Assembly (NCBI GenBank): GCA_031082125.1 | Contig: JAVHLM010000031.1 | Location: 22,478-86,477, forward strand | Direction: 5' to 3' | Length of the DNA: 64,000 bases | DNA from: Candidatus Eremiobacterota bacterium | Lineage (GTDB): Bacteria; Vulcanimicrobiota; CADAWZ01; Ess09-12 | Shown here: positions 25,608 to 33,264 of the stretch, piece by piece | How the letters are laid out: each line of letters opens with the position of its first letter | How positions within the stretch are numbered: position 1 is the first letter of the stretch | Translations under genes and position numbers: made by a program | The notes under the pieces: generated by a model | What the model was told of the DNA's origin: nothing | Seen by the model: only the letters and a program-made list of their open reading frames with translations | Database searches by the model: none

Positions 25608-26969
25608 ATGAAGTCATTCATCATCCCGATTGCTTTTATCCTTCTTCTCGGCATCCTCGCGGGAAGCGTCCTGGCGCAGAATCTTGATTACGACAAGTGG
25701 ATGTGGCAGAGATGGGAGAAAAACCAGACCGGGGGAGGGAATAATGCCGCTCAGGGCAAGACCACCTCCGCCAAAAGCACCTACGTGGAGCCTCCCTTCG
25801 TCACCGCCCTGAAGCAGGCTAATCTCGAAGAGGTGAGGAAGCTGCTCAATCAAAACCCCGCCTATATCAATTTCAAGGACGACCTCTCAAGGACGCCCCT
25901 GCACTATGCCGCAATGAAGGGAAACGCCTCCCTGATAGAGTTCCTTCTCGTGCGAGGCGCTCATAATGGAGAGAAGGACAGTTACGGGCTGACTCCCCTG
26001 AACATTGCGAAGCAATATAACAACAAGGAAGCGGAGAAAGCGCTCTCGGGCGCCTCGCAGAAGGCGGCTTATCAGCGCTCCGAAGGTGACGAGCTGTGCC
26101 TCGCGGCATCAAGGGGCGAAGCGGATAAGGTGAAGGCGTTTCTGGAGAAAAACAAGGGGCTCGCAAGCTTCAAAGAACAGTACAGCGGGTGGACGCCGCT
26201 CCACTGGGCTCTTACCAAGCCCCAGGACTCCATTGAAATCGTTGAGTTCCTGGTGTCCAGCGGGGCTGACATAAATGCAAAGGACAATAACAATATTACC
26301 CCCTTTTCACTGGCAGTCGCGCATTCCAAAAAGAAATGCGCGGATTATCTTCTCTCGAAAGGGGCAGATATTAACAGCGCTGATAAATTCGGGACCACTG
26401 CTCTTCACGGAGCACTGATCCTGGGAAACGATGCAATGGAGAGCTATCTTCTCGAGCACAATGCCAGGGTGAATGTGAAGGGGGAAAAAGGAAATACCCC
26501 TCTCCATCTTGCGGCGTGGAATGGCAAGATCCGCCTGATGAAGCCTCTCGTGGAGAAAGGCGCCGACATCACTGCTAGAGATGACTCAGGATATACTGCG
26601 CTTATGATTTCTGCCCAGGAGGGCTTTCTTGAGCTGGTGAAATATCTTGTATCCAGAGGCGGCGCCGTCAATGACAGGAAAAATGACGGCGCGACAGCCC
26701 TGATGGTGGCTTCTGCAAAAGACAGGGATGACGTGGTGCTCTTTTTGATTGAAAAGGGCGCGGCGATAAATGCCCAGGCCGATGACGGCTGGACCCCCTT
26801 AAGAAGCGCCGTCGAGTATGCTCAGGCAAGAATTGTCAAGCTTCTCATCTCCAGGGGGGCAGATGTCAACCTGCCCGACAAGGAGGGAATCACGCCTCTC
26901 AAGAGGGCCATGAAGAAGAATGCCGCTTCGATTGCAGATATCCTTAAATCAAGCGGAGCTCATGAATAA
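25608..26969 (+). CDS. Secreted ankyrin-repeat protein
   Basis: 453 residues from ATG 25608 (GGAGGTGGGT just upstream; the GTG at 25602 is less likely). A signal peptide (FIIPIAFILLLGILAGSVLAQ) is followed by a short linker and about eleven ankyrin repeats from residue 65 to the C-terminus, with the usual TPLHYAAMKGN, LLVRGAHNGEKDS, GADINAKDNNNITPFSLAV and GADVNLPDKEGITPL units. It should act outside the cytoplasmic membrane as a protein-binding solenoid. The partner is unknown. It is monocistronic. Confidence 0.88.
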   Translation: MKSFIIPIAFILLLGILAGSVLAQNLDYDKWMWQRWEKNQTGGGNNAAQGKTTSAKSTYVEPPFVTALKQANLEEVRKLLNQNPAYINFKDDLSRTPLHYAAMKGNASLIEFLLVRGAHNGEKDSYGLTPLNIAKQYNNKEAEKALSGASQKAAYQRSEGDELCLAASRGEADKVKAFLEKNKGLASFKEQYSGWTPLHWALTKPQDSIEIVEFLVSSGADINAKDNNNITPFSLAVAHSKKKCADYLLSKGADINSADKFGTTALHGALILGNDAMESYLLEHNARVNVKGEKGNTPLHLAAWNGKIRLMKPLVEKGADITARDDSGYTALMISAQEGFLELVKYLVSRGGAVNDRKNDGATALMVASAKDRDDVVLFLIEKGAAINAQADDGWTPLRSAVEYAQARIVKLLISRGADVNLPDKEGITPLKRAMKKNAASIADILKSSGAHE

Positions 26970-27227
26970 AGGGAATCAGGCGCTCTGACCGTCGTTCTTG
27001 AAAGGGTATGAAGGTTCGAAAATATTTTTTTGAAGTCTTCATTCACCCCCCCCCTCTTTACCCGATTCCCCCTCCGCATTCACGGAGAAGGCCCTTTCTC
27101 TGCGCTGGATGCGTTTCCGCGGGCAAAGAGCTGAAAAATCGCAGAAACCGTCCTTTTGAGGCTTCTGCGCCCATTTTTCAAAGGCCATATATCCTTATAA
27201 CCACAAGCTTATTAGGCTTATAGCATT
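26970..27227. other. Spacer between ankyrin and HNH genes
   Basis: No supported gene. A pyrimidine-rich tract (27045-27075) and AT-rich DNA lead into the promoter at 27228. Confidence 0.45.
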
Positions 27228-27256
27228 TTGACAATATGAGCTTTATAGTTTATAAT
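27228..27256 (+). promoter_or_regulatory. Perfect sigma-70 consensus promoter
   Basis: TTGACA (27228-27233), exactly 17 bases, TATAAT (27251-27256). This is the only fully consensus promoter I found in the window; it lies 56 bases before the HNH gene. Confidence 0.9.
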
Positions 27257-27266
27257 ATAATAAAAA

Positions 27267-27280
27267 GATACAAAAGTATC
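27267..27280 (+). promoter_or_regulatory. Palindrome GATAC-AAAA-GTATC, likely operator
   Basis: A perfect 5-bp inverted repeat around AAAA, 11-24 bases after the -10, covering the first transcribed bases. A repressor bound there would shut off the very strong promoter. Confidence 0.55.
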
Positions 27281-27311
27281 TAAAAAATAAACTTACGAAA
27301 GGAGTAGTATC

Positions 27312-29726
27312 GTGAATACCCTGGCAGGCGCTCACCTCGGGGAGGTCCCGCACCGGGAGGCCGCTCAGGCCACCCTGGCCGGGAAGGCATCTCCCTCGGT
27401 GATCCGCGAGTATCCCGGCTACGAGGCCGTCATGAAAGGCGGACAGGTCTTCCAGGCCAGCCCCGGCCTCCCGCTGGTCACGTACGGCGCCGACGAGGTG
27501 CTCTCGCGCTCGAACTGTCGCCATATCTTTCGCGATCTCACAGGGGAGGTCCTGGACTGGAATCTCTGGTGCCTCTCTCAAGCCGCCAATAAGCTCGATC
27601 TCCTGATAGGGGAGGCTCTCCTCTCCCTCAACGGGAAGCTCGAGAAGCTCGGCTATGTGCGGGTTTCCGATTTTGTGAGGGAGGAACTGGGGATTTCGTC
27701 CAGGAGCGGCTATGAGCTGATGCGGAATGCCCGGGATATCGAGAGGTTCCCCCTTATCAGGGAGGCTCTTGAGAGCGGGAAGCTCCGCAAAAGCGCGCTG
27801 CGGCATATGCTCCAGGTCGTGATGCCTGAGACCGAGGCGGAGTGGCTTGCAAAGGCCATGTCGCTCACGGTGAGAGAACTTGAAGAGGAGGTGAAGAAAT
27901 TCAAGTCGGGTGCCGGGGACCCCTGCAGCAGCGGCATCAACGCATTCGTCGCCGGCGATGACGATGAAGACTCCGAAGGGAGCCTCGCGGTAAGCGCGCG
28001 GGTTCCTTTTTCCGTTGCCGCGAAATGGGACAGGGCCCTCGAGGTCTTTCGCAGGATGGAGGAGGCGGAGCTCCCTTCTGATGTTTTCGTGGAGGCCCTT
28101 CTCGGGGAGTTCATCGCTTCGGCACCGCTCGAAGGTATCGGGAGCCTGAGCATGGATGCACAGGGGCCTGAGGCTCAGGAGGCCAATGGAGCTTCTCTCT
28201 GCCGCTTGCAGGGGAATGGCTCCCAGGGCCGTTATTCCTCCCAATACGCACGCACCACTCGCGGCGACGGGGCTCCCTGCAGCACTGGCCCTGATGCTTC
28301 CGGCACCGGGGCAAGAGGCGCCGATCCCGCTATAGAGAAGAAAGCCCTTCTCCTCGGCGCCATGGCAGGGGCAATCGCTTCCCTCGATGACGAGGCTTCT
28401 TTTGGCGAGAAGGAAAAGGAGCTTGCCCGCCAGGTCCACAAGGACCTCGAAGAGGTCTCTCATCTTTGGGAGTTTTTACCCTGGAAGCCCGTCATGGTGG
28501 AGCTTCCCCGGGAGTTTCAGGCTCCCGCGAGCCACAGGCCCGACGCCGATACCGCCGTCACCCCGGACGGGATCCTGGTGCGCCCCCAGGTCGATCCCTT
28601 CGAGACGGTCGCCCGCCTCCGGAAGATGGCGACGCTGCGCCACTCCCTCTCCTTCTACCAGGGGAGGCTCCTGCGGACCCTCAACAATTTCGGGCTTTAC
28701 AGGGACATGCTCTTTCTCTCCCTGGGGCACTATACCAGGGAGCGCCTGGGAATGTCCCGCAGCACCGCGTATTCTCTCATCAAACAGGAAAGGAGCTATC
28801 TGGAGTATCCTGAGATGCTGGACCTGGTCCTGGAGGGGAAGCTCACTCCTGAGCAGGCACGCCTGCTCTCCAAGGTATTCATTGAGGGGACCCGTGTCCA
28901 GGGGGCGTGGCTCTCCTACGCCCAGGAGGTGCCCGTCGCCACCCTCATGGCTTCGGTCGAGGGGTTCCTCCGCTTCGCGAAGAGGTCGGTCCACAAAAAG
29001 TGGGACATAGAGCCCGAGGCCTTCGAGATGGCCGTCACGGGGAGGTCCGTCAAGAGGGCAGCCGTTGCTGGTTCTGAATGCTCAGAATCCAATGCTGATA
29101 AGGCTTCAGTCGCCGCCGTCCAACTTTGTGCACACGAAAAAACCATGGAAGGAGATGCAGGTTTCCGGCAGGGGGAGAACCCCGCCGTCATCTGGGAGGT
29201 CACCGCGGGCGGTGAGCACCCTGAGCTCCCTGATATTCTCTCCATCCTCTCGGGAGAGATCCCAAAAGAAGGGACCTTCGGGTCAAACCCTCCGGACAGG
29301 GGCACCCTCATCCGCTTCTTCCTCAAAAAGGATCTCGTCCCCCTCTGGAACCACGCGGTAAGGCTCTGGAAAGCCGGCAGGCCGGGAGAAGCCGCCGAGG
29401 GCGTAGAGGTGCTCCCCCTCTTCATCGAGGTACTCCTTGACACCTTCCTTGCCGCCTGGGACAAACCAGAAAAAAGGGACCTCCACAGCCGCATCCTTGC
29501 CCGCGACGGCTACCAGTGCCAGGCTCCCGGCTGCCGGTGCCGGCGCAACCTCCACGGCCATCATATCAGGTACCGCTCCCAGGGCGGCCCCGATACCGAG
29601 GGCAATCTCACCACCCTCTGCATGGCTCACCATCTGCGGTGCCTCCACGAGGGCCACCTCGTCATCAGGGGAACGGCGCCTCACAATCTCACTTTCATAT
29701 TCCCCCGCGACAGGAGAATCCTTTAG
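27312..29726 (+). CDS. Large HNH endonuclease-domain protein with duplicated helical module
   Basis: 804 residues. GTG start with AAGGAG seven bases upstream. Two related helical modules can be read: about 115-200 (LGISSRSGYELMRNARDIER, REALESGKLRKSALRHML) and about 465-560 (LGMSRSTAYSLIKQERSYLE, DLVLEGKLTPEQARLLSK), both resembling DUF222-type regions. The C-terminal HNH nuclease (about 715-785) has DGYQCQAPGCRC, LHGHHIRYRSQGG and NLTTLCMAHHLRCLHEG, keeping the metal-binding His and paired Cys. Similar proteins accompany mobile DNA. The substrate is unknown. It is monocistronic behind a consensus promoter and a palindrome, so it is probably tightly repressed. Confidence 0.85.
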   Translation: MNTLAGAHLGEVPHREAAQATLAGKASPSVIREYPGYEAVMKGGQVFQASPGLPLVTYGADEVLSRSNCRHIFRDLTGEVLDWNLWCLSQAANKLDLLIGEALLSLNGKLEKLGYVRVSDFVREELGISSRSGYELMRNARDIERFPLIREALESGKLRKSALRHMLQVVMPETEAEWLAKAMSLTVRELEEEVKKFKSGAGDPCSSGINAFVAGDDDEDSEGSLAVSARVPFSVAAKWDRALEVFRRMEEAELPSDVFVEALLGEFIASAPLEGIGSLSMDAQGPEAQEANGASLCRLQGNGSQGRYSSQYARTTRGDGAPCSTGPDASGTGARGADPAIEKKALLLGAMAGAIASLDDEASFGEKEKELARQVHKDLEEVSHLWEFLPWKPVMVELPREFQAPASHRPDADTAVTPDGILVRPQVDPFETVARLRKMATLRHSLSFYQGRLLRTLNNFGLYRDMLFLSLGHYTRERLGMSRSTAYSLIKQERSYLEYPEMLDLVLEGKLTPEQARLLSKVFIEGTRVQGAWLSYAQEVPVATLMASVEGFLRFAKRSVHKKWDIEPEAFEMAVTGRSVKRAAVAGSECSESNADKASVAAVQLCAHEKTMEGDAGFRQGENPAVIWEVTAGGEHPELPDILSILSGEIPKEGTFGSNPPDRGTLIRFFLKKDLVPLWNHAVRLWKAGRPGEAAEGVEVLPLFIEVLLDTFLAAWDKPEKRDLHSRILARDGYQCQAPGCRCRRNLHGHHIRYRSQGGPDTEGNLTTLCMAHHLRCLHEGHLVIRGTAPHNLTFIFPRDRRIL

Positions 29727-29762
29727 CGCCTGAAATCCCTGTGAAACTGAGGTGCCATGAGG

Positions 29763-29859
29763 CCAGGGGACATTCTCCTCCTCAGCCGGCATTTGGATTT
29801 GTCACTACACTGGCATTCGCACCGCAGACAAATCCTGCCGGCCGGGAGAATTCCCCTGG
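29763..29859. repeat. Dispersed hairpin repeat, complete copy 2
   Basis: Left arm 29763-29803 (CCAGGGGACATTCTCC, CCGGCA, GGATTTGTC) and right arm 29827-29859 (GACAAATCC, TGCCGG, GGGAGAATTCCCCTGG) are inverted copies around a 23-base loop. In RNA or single-stranded DNA the whole unit folds into one long hairpin. Confidence 0.8.
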
Positions 29860-29874
29860 ACTCCCGATACACCA

Positions 29875-29910
29875 CAGGGTTCTCAACAGCCGGGAGAATG
29901 GCCTCTGGCA
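29875..29910 (+). repeat. Half copy of dispersed hairpin repeat
   Basis: GGGTTCTC, CAGCCGGGAGAATGGCCTCTGG matches the right arm of the neighbouring complete element, in the same orientation. Confidence 0.6.
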
Positions 29911-29928
29911 ATACGATACTTTTCCCCA

Positions 29929-29956
29929 TTTACAAAAAAAAAATTTGTGCTATAAT
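29929..29956 (+). promoter_or_regulatory. Promoter of the TPP riboswitch
   Basis: TTTACA (29929-29934), 16 bases rich in A, then TGCTATAAT with a perfect extended -10 (TATAAT at 29951-29956). Transcription would begin about at 29963, one base from the aptamer's first stem. Confidence 0.8.
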
Positions 29957-29963
29957 AGGGGAT

Positions 29964-30062
29964 ACCGCTAGGGGAGCAGGTTGTATCCTGCTGAAAGGGT
30001 GACGGCAACCAGTCAACGACCCTCAATACCTGACCTGGGTAATGCCAGCGGAGGGAAGCGGT
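29964..30062 (+). promoter_or_regulatory. TPP (thiamine pyrophosphate) riboswitch, orphan
   Basis: Thi-box aptamer on the plus strand. P1 is ACCGCT (29964-29969) with AGCGGT (30057-30062). P2/P3 contain AGGGGAGCAGG and CCTGCTGAAAGGG, the CUGAGA-type pyrimidine-sensing element. The P4/P5 side has ACCTGACCTGGGTAATGCCA and GCGGAGGGAA, almost the family consensus. It binds thiamine pyrophosphate. No plus-strand gene follows; the next plus-strand start is nearly 10 kb away, and the response regulator gene converges on it at 30079. The distal arm of P1 is also the first arm of the hairpin at 30058-30071. Confidence 0.93.
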
Positions 30063-30077
30063 GCTCACCGCACTTTT
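30058..30077 (+). terminator. Possible riboswitch-controlled terminator
   Basis: GCGGT (30058-30062) pairs with ACCGC (30067-30071), followed by ACTTTT. The first arm is shared with aptamer stem P1, so the two folds exclude each other. The T run is short. Confidence 0.45.
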
Positions 30078-30078
30078 C

Positions 30079-30756
30079 CTAATCCACAAGCCCCTTCCTC
30101 ATCGCTTCTGCCACGGCCTGGGCCCTGTCGTTCACGTCAAGCTTCCTGAAAATGGTGCGAAGGTGTGCCTTGACGGTCTTCTCGCTGATGGTGAGCTGCT
30201 CGGCAATCTCCTTGTTTGACTTCCCCTCGGAGACGCACTGGAGCACTTCAATCTCCCTGTCGCTCAGCTCCTTGATGGGCGAGGTCTTGCCCGGGGCGGG
30301 GACTTCCTTGGCCATGTGGGCGAACTCCTTGAGGACCTTCCGCGCAAGGCCCGGCTGGATGAGGGAGCCTCCGGAATGGACCACCTTGATGGCGGAGAAA
30401 AGCTCATCCTGGGATATGTCCTTCAGCACGTAGCCGGTGGCCCCCGCTTTCACGGACTCCATCACGTACTCTTCCTCGTCGTACATGGAGAGGATGATGA
30501 CCTCCACGTCGGGATGTTCCTTCTTAATCATCTTGGTGGCCTCGATGCCGTTGATCCCGGGGAGCTTGATGTCCATCAGCACGATCTCGGGCCTGAGGGA
30601 TTTTGTTTTCTCCAGGGCGTCCCTGGCGGAGCTTGCCTGGCCCACCACATTGAAGGAGGACTCCAGCTCGAGCATCTTGGCAAAGCCTTCTCTCACGAGG
30701 GTGTGGTCATCCACTATGAGGATTTTGATTTTTTCCAGCTCGTCTTGTTTTTCCAC
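30079..30756 (-). CDS. NarL/FixJ-family response regulator
   Basis: 225 residues. The receiver domain (10-130) has the acidic pair D16-D17 and phosphoacceptor D62 (EIVLMDIKLPG), with conserved K in GYVLKD. The LuxR-type helix-turn-helix (about 160-222) contains LSDREIEVLQCVSEGKSNKE and EKTVKAHLRTIFRKL. It should be the DNA-binding partner of the NarX-type kinase encoded 130 bp upstream. It is the last gene of the minus-strand signalling block. Its 3' end faces the TPP riboswitch, so readthrough from the latter would be antisense to this mRNA. Confidence 0.94.
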   Translation of the reverse strand: MEKQDELEKIKILIVDDHTLVREGFAKMLELESSFNVVGQASSARDALEKTKSLRPEIVLMDIKLPGINGIEATKMIKKEHPDVEVIILSMYDEEEYVMESVKAGATGYVLKDISQDELFSAIKVVHSGGSLIQPGLARKVLKEFAHMAKEVPAPGKTSPIKELSDREIEVLQCVSEGKSNKEIAEQLTISEKTVKAHLRTIFRKLDVNDRAQAVAEAMRKGLVD

Positions 30757-30886
30757 TGCAGTAAGTCCTCCTCATGGGTTCGATACTTTCCAGATTCGCC
30801 CTTTTCCCATAAAAGCCTGCACGGTATTTTCACCACTCAGGCCCTGCTTCAAGCCCGTTCTCTCCGGCAGGCTGCTCAGCTTAAGC

Positions 30887-32833
30887 CTACTCCGAAGGCT
30901 GGAGGCTCCTTTCCATGGGTATCCCCGCGCTCACCGTCGTGCCTTTCGCCTCATCGGAGATGATATCAAGGGTGCCTCCCACGAGGGAGGCTCTCTCCTT
31001 CATTGTCTGGAGGCCGAAAGAATCGCCCGTCGTGAATTTCTGATGTACCTTCTCCCACCGGAAGCCTTTCCCGTTGTCCACGATCTTGATGGAGAGAAAG
31101 GCAGGCTCGAAGTAAATCTCCACCCAGGCCTTCTGGGCATGGGAGTGCTTCCTCACGTTGATCAGAGCCTCCTGGACGATGCGGAAGGCAAGGGTTTCAT
31201 ACATGGGCGGAAGACGCTTCTCGCGCTCGTTTACTATGAGCATTATGGAGATGCTGCTCTCCTTTTCAATGCGTTTTATCAGGTTCTCGATGGAAGGCAC
31301 GAGCCCCAGGTCATCAAGAGATGAGGGCCTCAGATTGAAGATGATATGGCGGATCTCCTTGACCGATTCCGCCACGATCCTTCTGAGCTCCTCGAGCTCG
31401 CCGGCCACCGACTCGGGCTTCACTGCGAGGAGGGACTGGGAGGTCTGTATCTTGGTGAGTATGCCCACCATGCTCTGGGCTATGCCGTCATGGATCTCCC
31501 CTGCGATGCGCTTCCTCTCCTCCTCCTGCGCCACGATCACCTTTGAGAGGAGATGCTCCACAAGGGTCTGCTTTTCCCGCGCGCTCCTGTAGAGCTGGGC
31601 ATTTTCTATGGAGATGGCTATCTGCCCTGAGAGGGTGAGAAAGAGCGACTTCTCCTTCTCGGTGAGCTTGTGCGTCTTGTCGGAGAAGAGGCACAGAATC
31701 CCGATAAGCTTTTCTTTCGCCAGCAGGGGAAAAGCGGCCATGCTCTTCATCCCGTCGCGTGACGCCTGCGAGAGGAGCACCGATGACGTCATTCCCTCGA
31801 GGTTCGGGATGGCCATCTCCTTCCGTATGGTGATGAAATCCTCGATAAGGGTGTCCGAAAGCGAGAGCTGCACCTTGGCGATGAAGCGGTCAGAGAGGCC
31901 CCACGACGAAGAGACGGTGAACTTCTTTATCCTGTCGTCATACATGATGATGGCGCCCGCCGCGGCGTCAAGGACCCTGAGGCAGAGCTGAATGATCTTC
32001 TGCTGGAGGGACTCTATCTCAAAGGTGGAGGTAACGATGCCTGAGAGATCGGTGAGAATGGCGAACTCCCTCACCTTCTCATCGAATTCCCTCACGACGG
32101 CTCTTTCCCTTTTCTGGACAACCTCCTTCTCATGAAGGAGGCTCTGGAGCATGGCAAGGCATCTCCCCTGGATTATTTCAATGCCCTTCTCGCCGGCTTT
32201 TTTCAGGAATTTCTCGTCCAGATCCCCGGCGGAATAAAGGAGAATGTCGGCGCCCTCAATATCCATCAGCTCCTGCAGGGAGCCTGCTTGCGCTATGCCC
32301 ATGTCGCCTGCAAGGGCCTGGGTGTCCTTGTCATCAGGGCTCACACAGATCCCGACCAGCTTGAAATGCCAGTTCCTGATGAGCATTGACAGGAAATCCC
32401 TGGCGGGGCCTTCAGCGCTGAAAAAGAGGACATTCTTGATCTTTTCCGGGAGTTTTTCATGGCTTCCCGGGGTGCGGGAGAGAATGCTCTTCACTTTCTC
32501 TTTCAGGTAAAGGGGGATGAAGGGCTTCGTGAAATATCCTTCGACCACAGGGTAAATATCATGCTCCACCGGGGAGATTTCTGACGACGAGATTATGATG
32601 ACGGGAGTGAGGTGCTGCTGGGTGTTCAGAATGTTGAGGATCTGCCTCCCGTCAAGCTTGGGCAGGAGCAGGTCCATTATGACAAGATCAGGATATCTTT
32701 TCTGCAGAGACTTCATTACCGTGACGCCATCCCTGGCGATTTCGAGCTCGTATTCCGGGGAGTCGAGGCTTGATTCAATGACTGCGAGAATCTTTGGGTT
32801 GGCCTCGGCAATGAGTATCCTGCTTTTCACCAT
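30887..32833 (-). CDS. Hybrid sensor histidine kinase, REC-GAF-HisKA_3-HATPase
   Basis: 648 residues, soluble. An N-terminal receiver domain (1-120) has phosphoacceptor D54 (LVIMDLLLPKLDG), but only one acidic residue at the metal site (AEANP). A second, degenerate receiver-like domain spans about 130-215. A coiled segment leads to a GAF domain (about 250-410), then HisKA_3 (RKRIAGEIHDGIAQSMVG) and a HATPase (VRKHSHAQKAWVEI, DNGKGFRWE). The HisKA_3 type pairs with NarL regulators, matching the gene downstream. Its start overlaps the Roadblock stop (TGATG), so the two are translationally coupled. Confidence 0.93.
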   Translation of the reverse strand: MVKSRILIAEANPKILAVIESSLDSPEYELEIARDGVTVMKSLQKRYPDLVIMDLLLPKLDGRQILNILNTQQHLTPVIIISSSEISPVEHDIYPVVEGYFTKPFIPLYLKEKVKSILSRTPGSHEKLPEKIKNVLFFSAEGPARDFLSMLIRNWHFKLVGICVSPDDKDTQALAGDMGIAQAGSLQELMDIEGADILLYSAGDLDEKFLKKAGEKGIEIIQGRCLAMLQSLLHEKEVVQKRERAVVREFDEKVREFAILTDLSGIVTSTFEIESLQQKIIQLCLRVLDAAAGAIIMYDDRIKKFTVSSSWGLSDRFIAKVQLSLSDTLIEDFITIRKEMAIPNLEGMTSSVLLSQASRDGMKSMAAFPLLAKEKLIGILCLFSDKTHKLTEKEKSLFLTLSGQIAISIENAQLYRSAREKQTLVEHLLSKVIVAQEEERKRIAGEIHDGIAQSMVGILTKIQTSQSLLAVKPESVAGELEELRRIVAESVKEIRHIIFNLRPSSLDDLGLVPSIENLIKRIEKESSISIMLIVNEREKRLPPMYETLAFRIVQEALINVRKHSHAQKAWVEIYFEPAFLSIKIVDNGKGFRWEKVHQKFTTGDSFGLQTMKERASLVGGTLDIISDEAKGTTVSAGIPMERSLQPSE

Positions 32834-33180
32834 CAGAGGACTGCCCTCAGGTTCTCGGCCGCAGCCTTGATTTCGAGCCTTATGAGCCCCAGGTTTGCCA
32901 CAGGGGTGCCTATAGTCACGAGGAAGGTGTCATTGTTGATGTTTTCAAGATAGTATCGTGCAGAATCAGCTTCGACAGTCACTCTTCCAAGTTTTCCGAT
33001 CTCGAATTTCTCCTGCACGATGTTTTCAGCCGAGCCGTAAAATTCGCATATGGTGGCACCGATGAAGTCGGCATCTGTGGGGATGTCACCTGCATAAGCA
33101 ATGACAAGGCCGTCCTTGCCTATGAGGAGTGCTCCCTGTATCCCGTTCACCTGTGCCAGGTTTGCCAGTATCTCTTCCAT
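32833..33180 (-). CDS. Roadblock/LC7-domain protein
   Basis: 115 residues forming a single Roadblock/LC7 domain: MEEILANLAQVNGIQGALLI, GKDGLVIAYAGD, then a YYLENINNDTFLVTIG strand and LIRLEIKAAAENL helix. Prokaryotic Roadblock proteins act as dimeric platforms or GAPs for small Ras-like GTPases (as MglB does for MglA). No small GTPase gene is in the window. It is translationally coupled to the kinase gene and follows the large Roadblock fusion by 84 bp, suggesting that the kinase reads out a Roadblock complex. Confidence 0.92.
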   Translation of the reverse strand: MEEILANLAQVNGIQGALLIGKDGLVIAYAGDIPTDADFIGATICEFYGSAENIVQEKFEIGKLGRVTVEADSARYYLENINNDTFLVTIGTPVANLGLIRLEIKAAAENLRAVL

Positions 33181-33264
33181 TGTTGTCTCCTCTCTTGTCT
33201 TGCCTGTGCTCAGGCACCTTGCTCTCCCTGCGCAGCTCTATGGGCCGCCTCTCTATTTTTTATG

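Noticed and set aside
27243..28463. 406-codon frame on the minus strand opposite the HNH gene
   Set aside because: Shadow of the strong plus-strand gene, which has a promoter, ribosome-binding site and recognisable domains.
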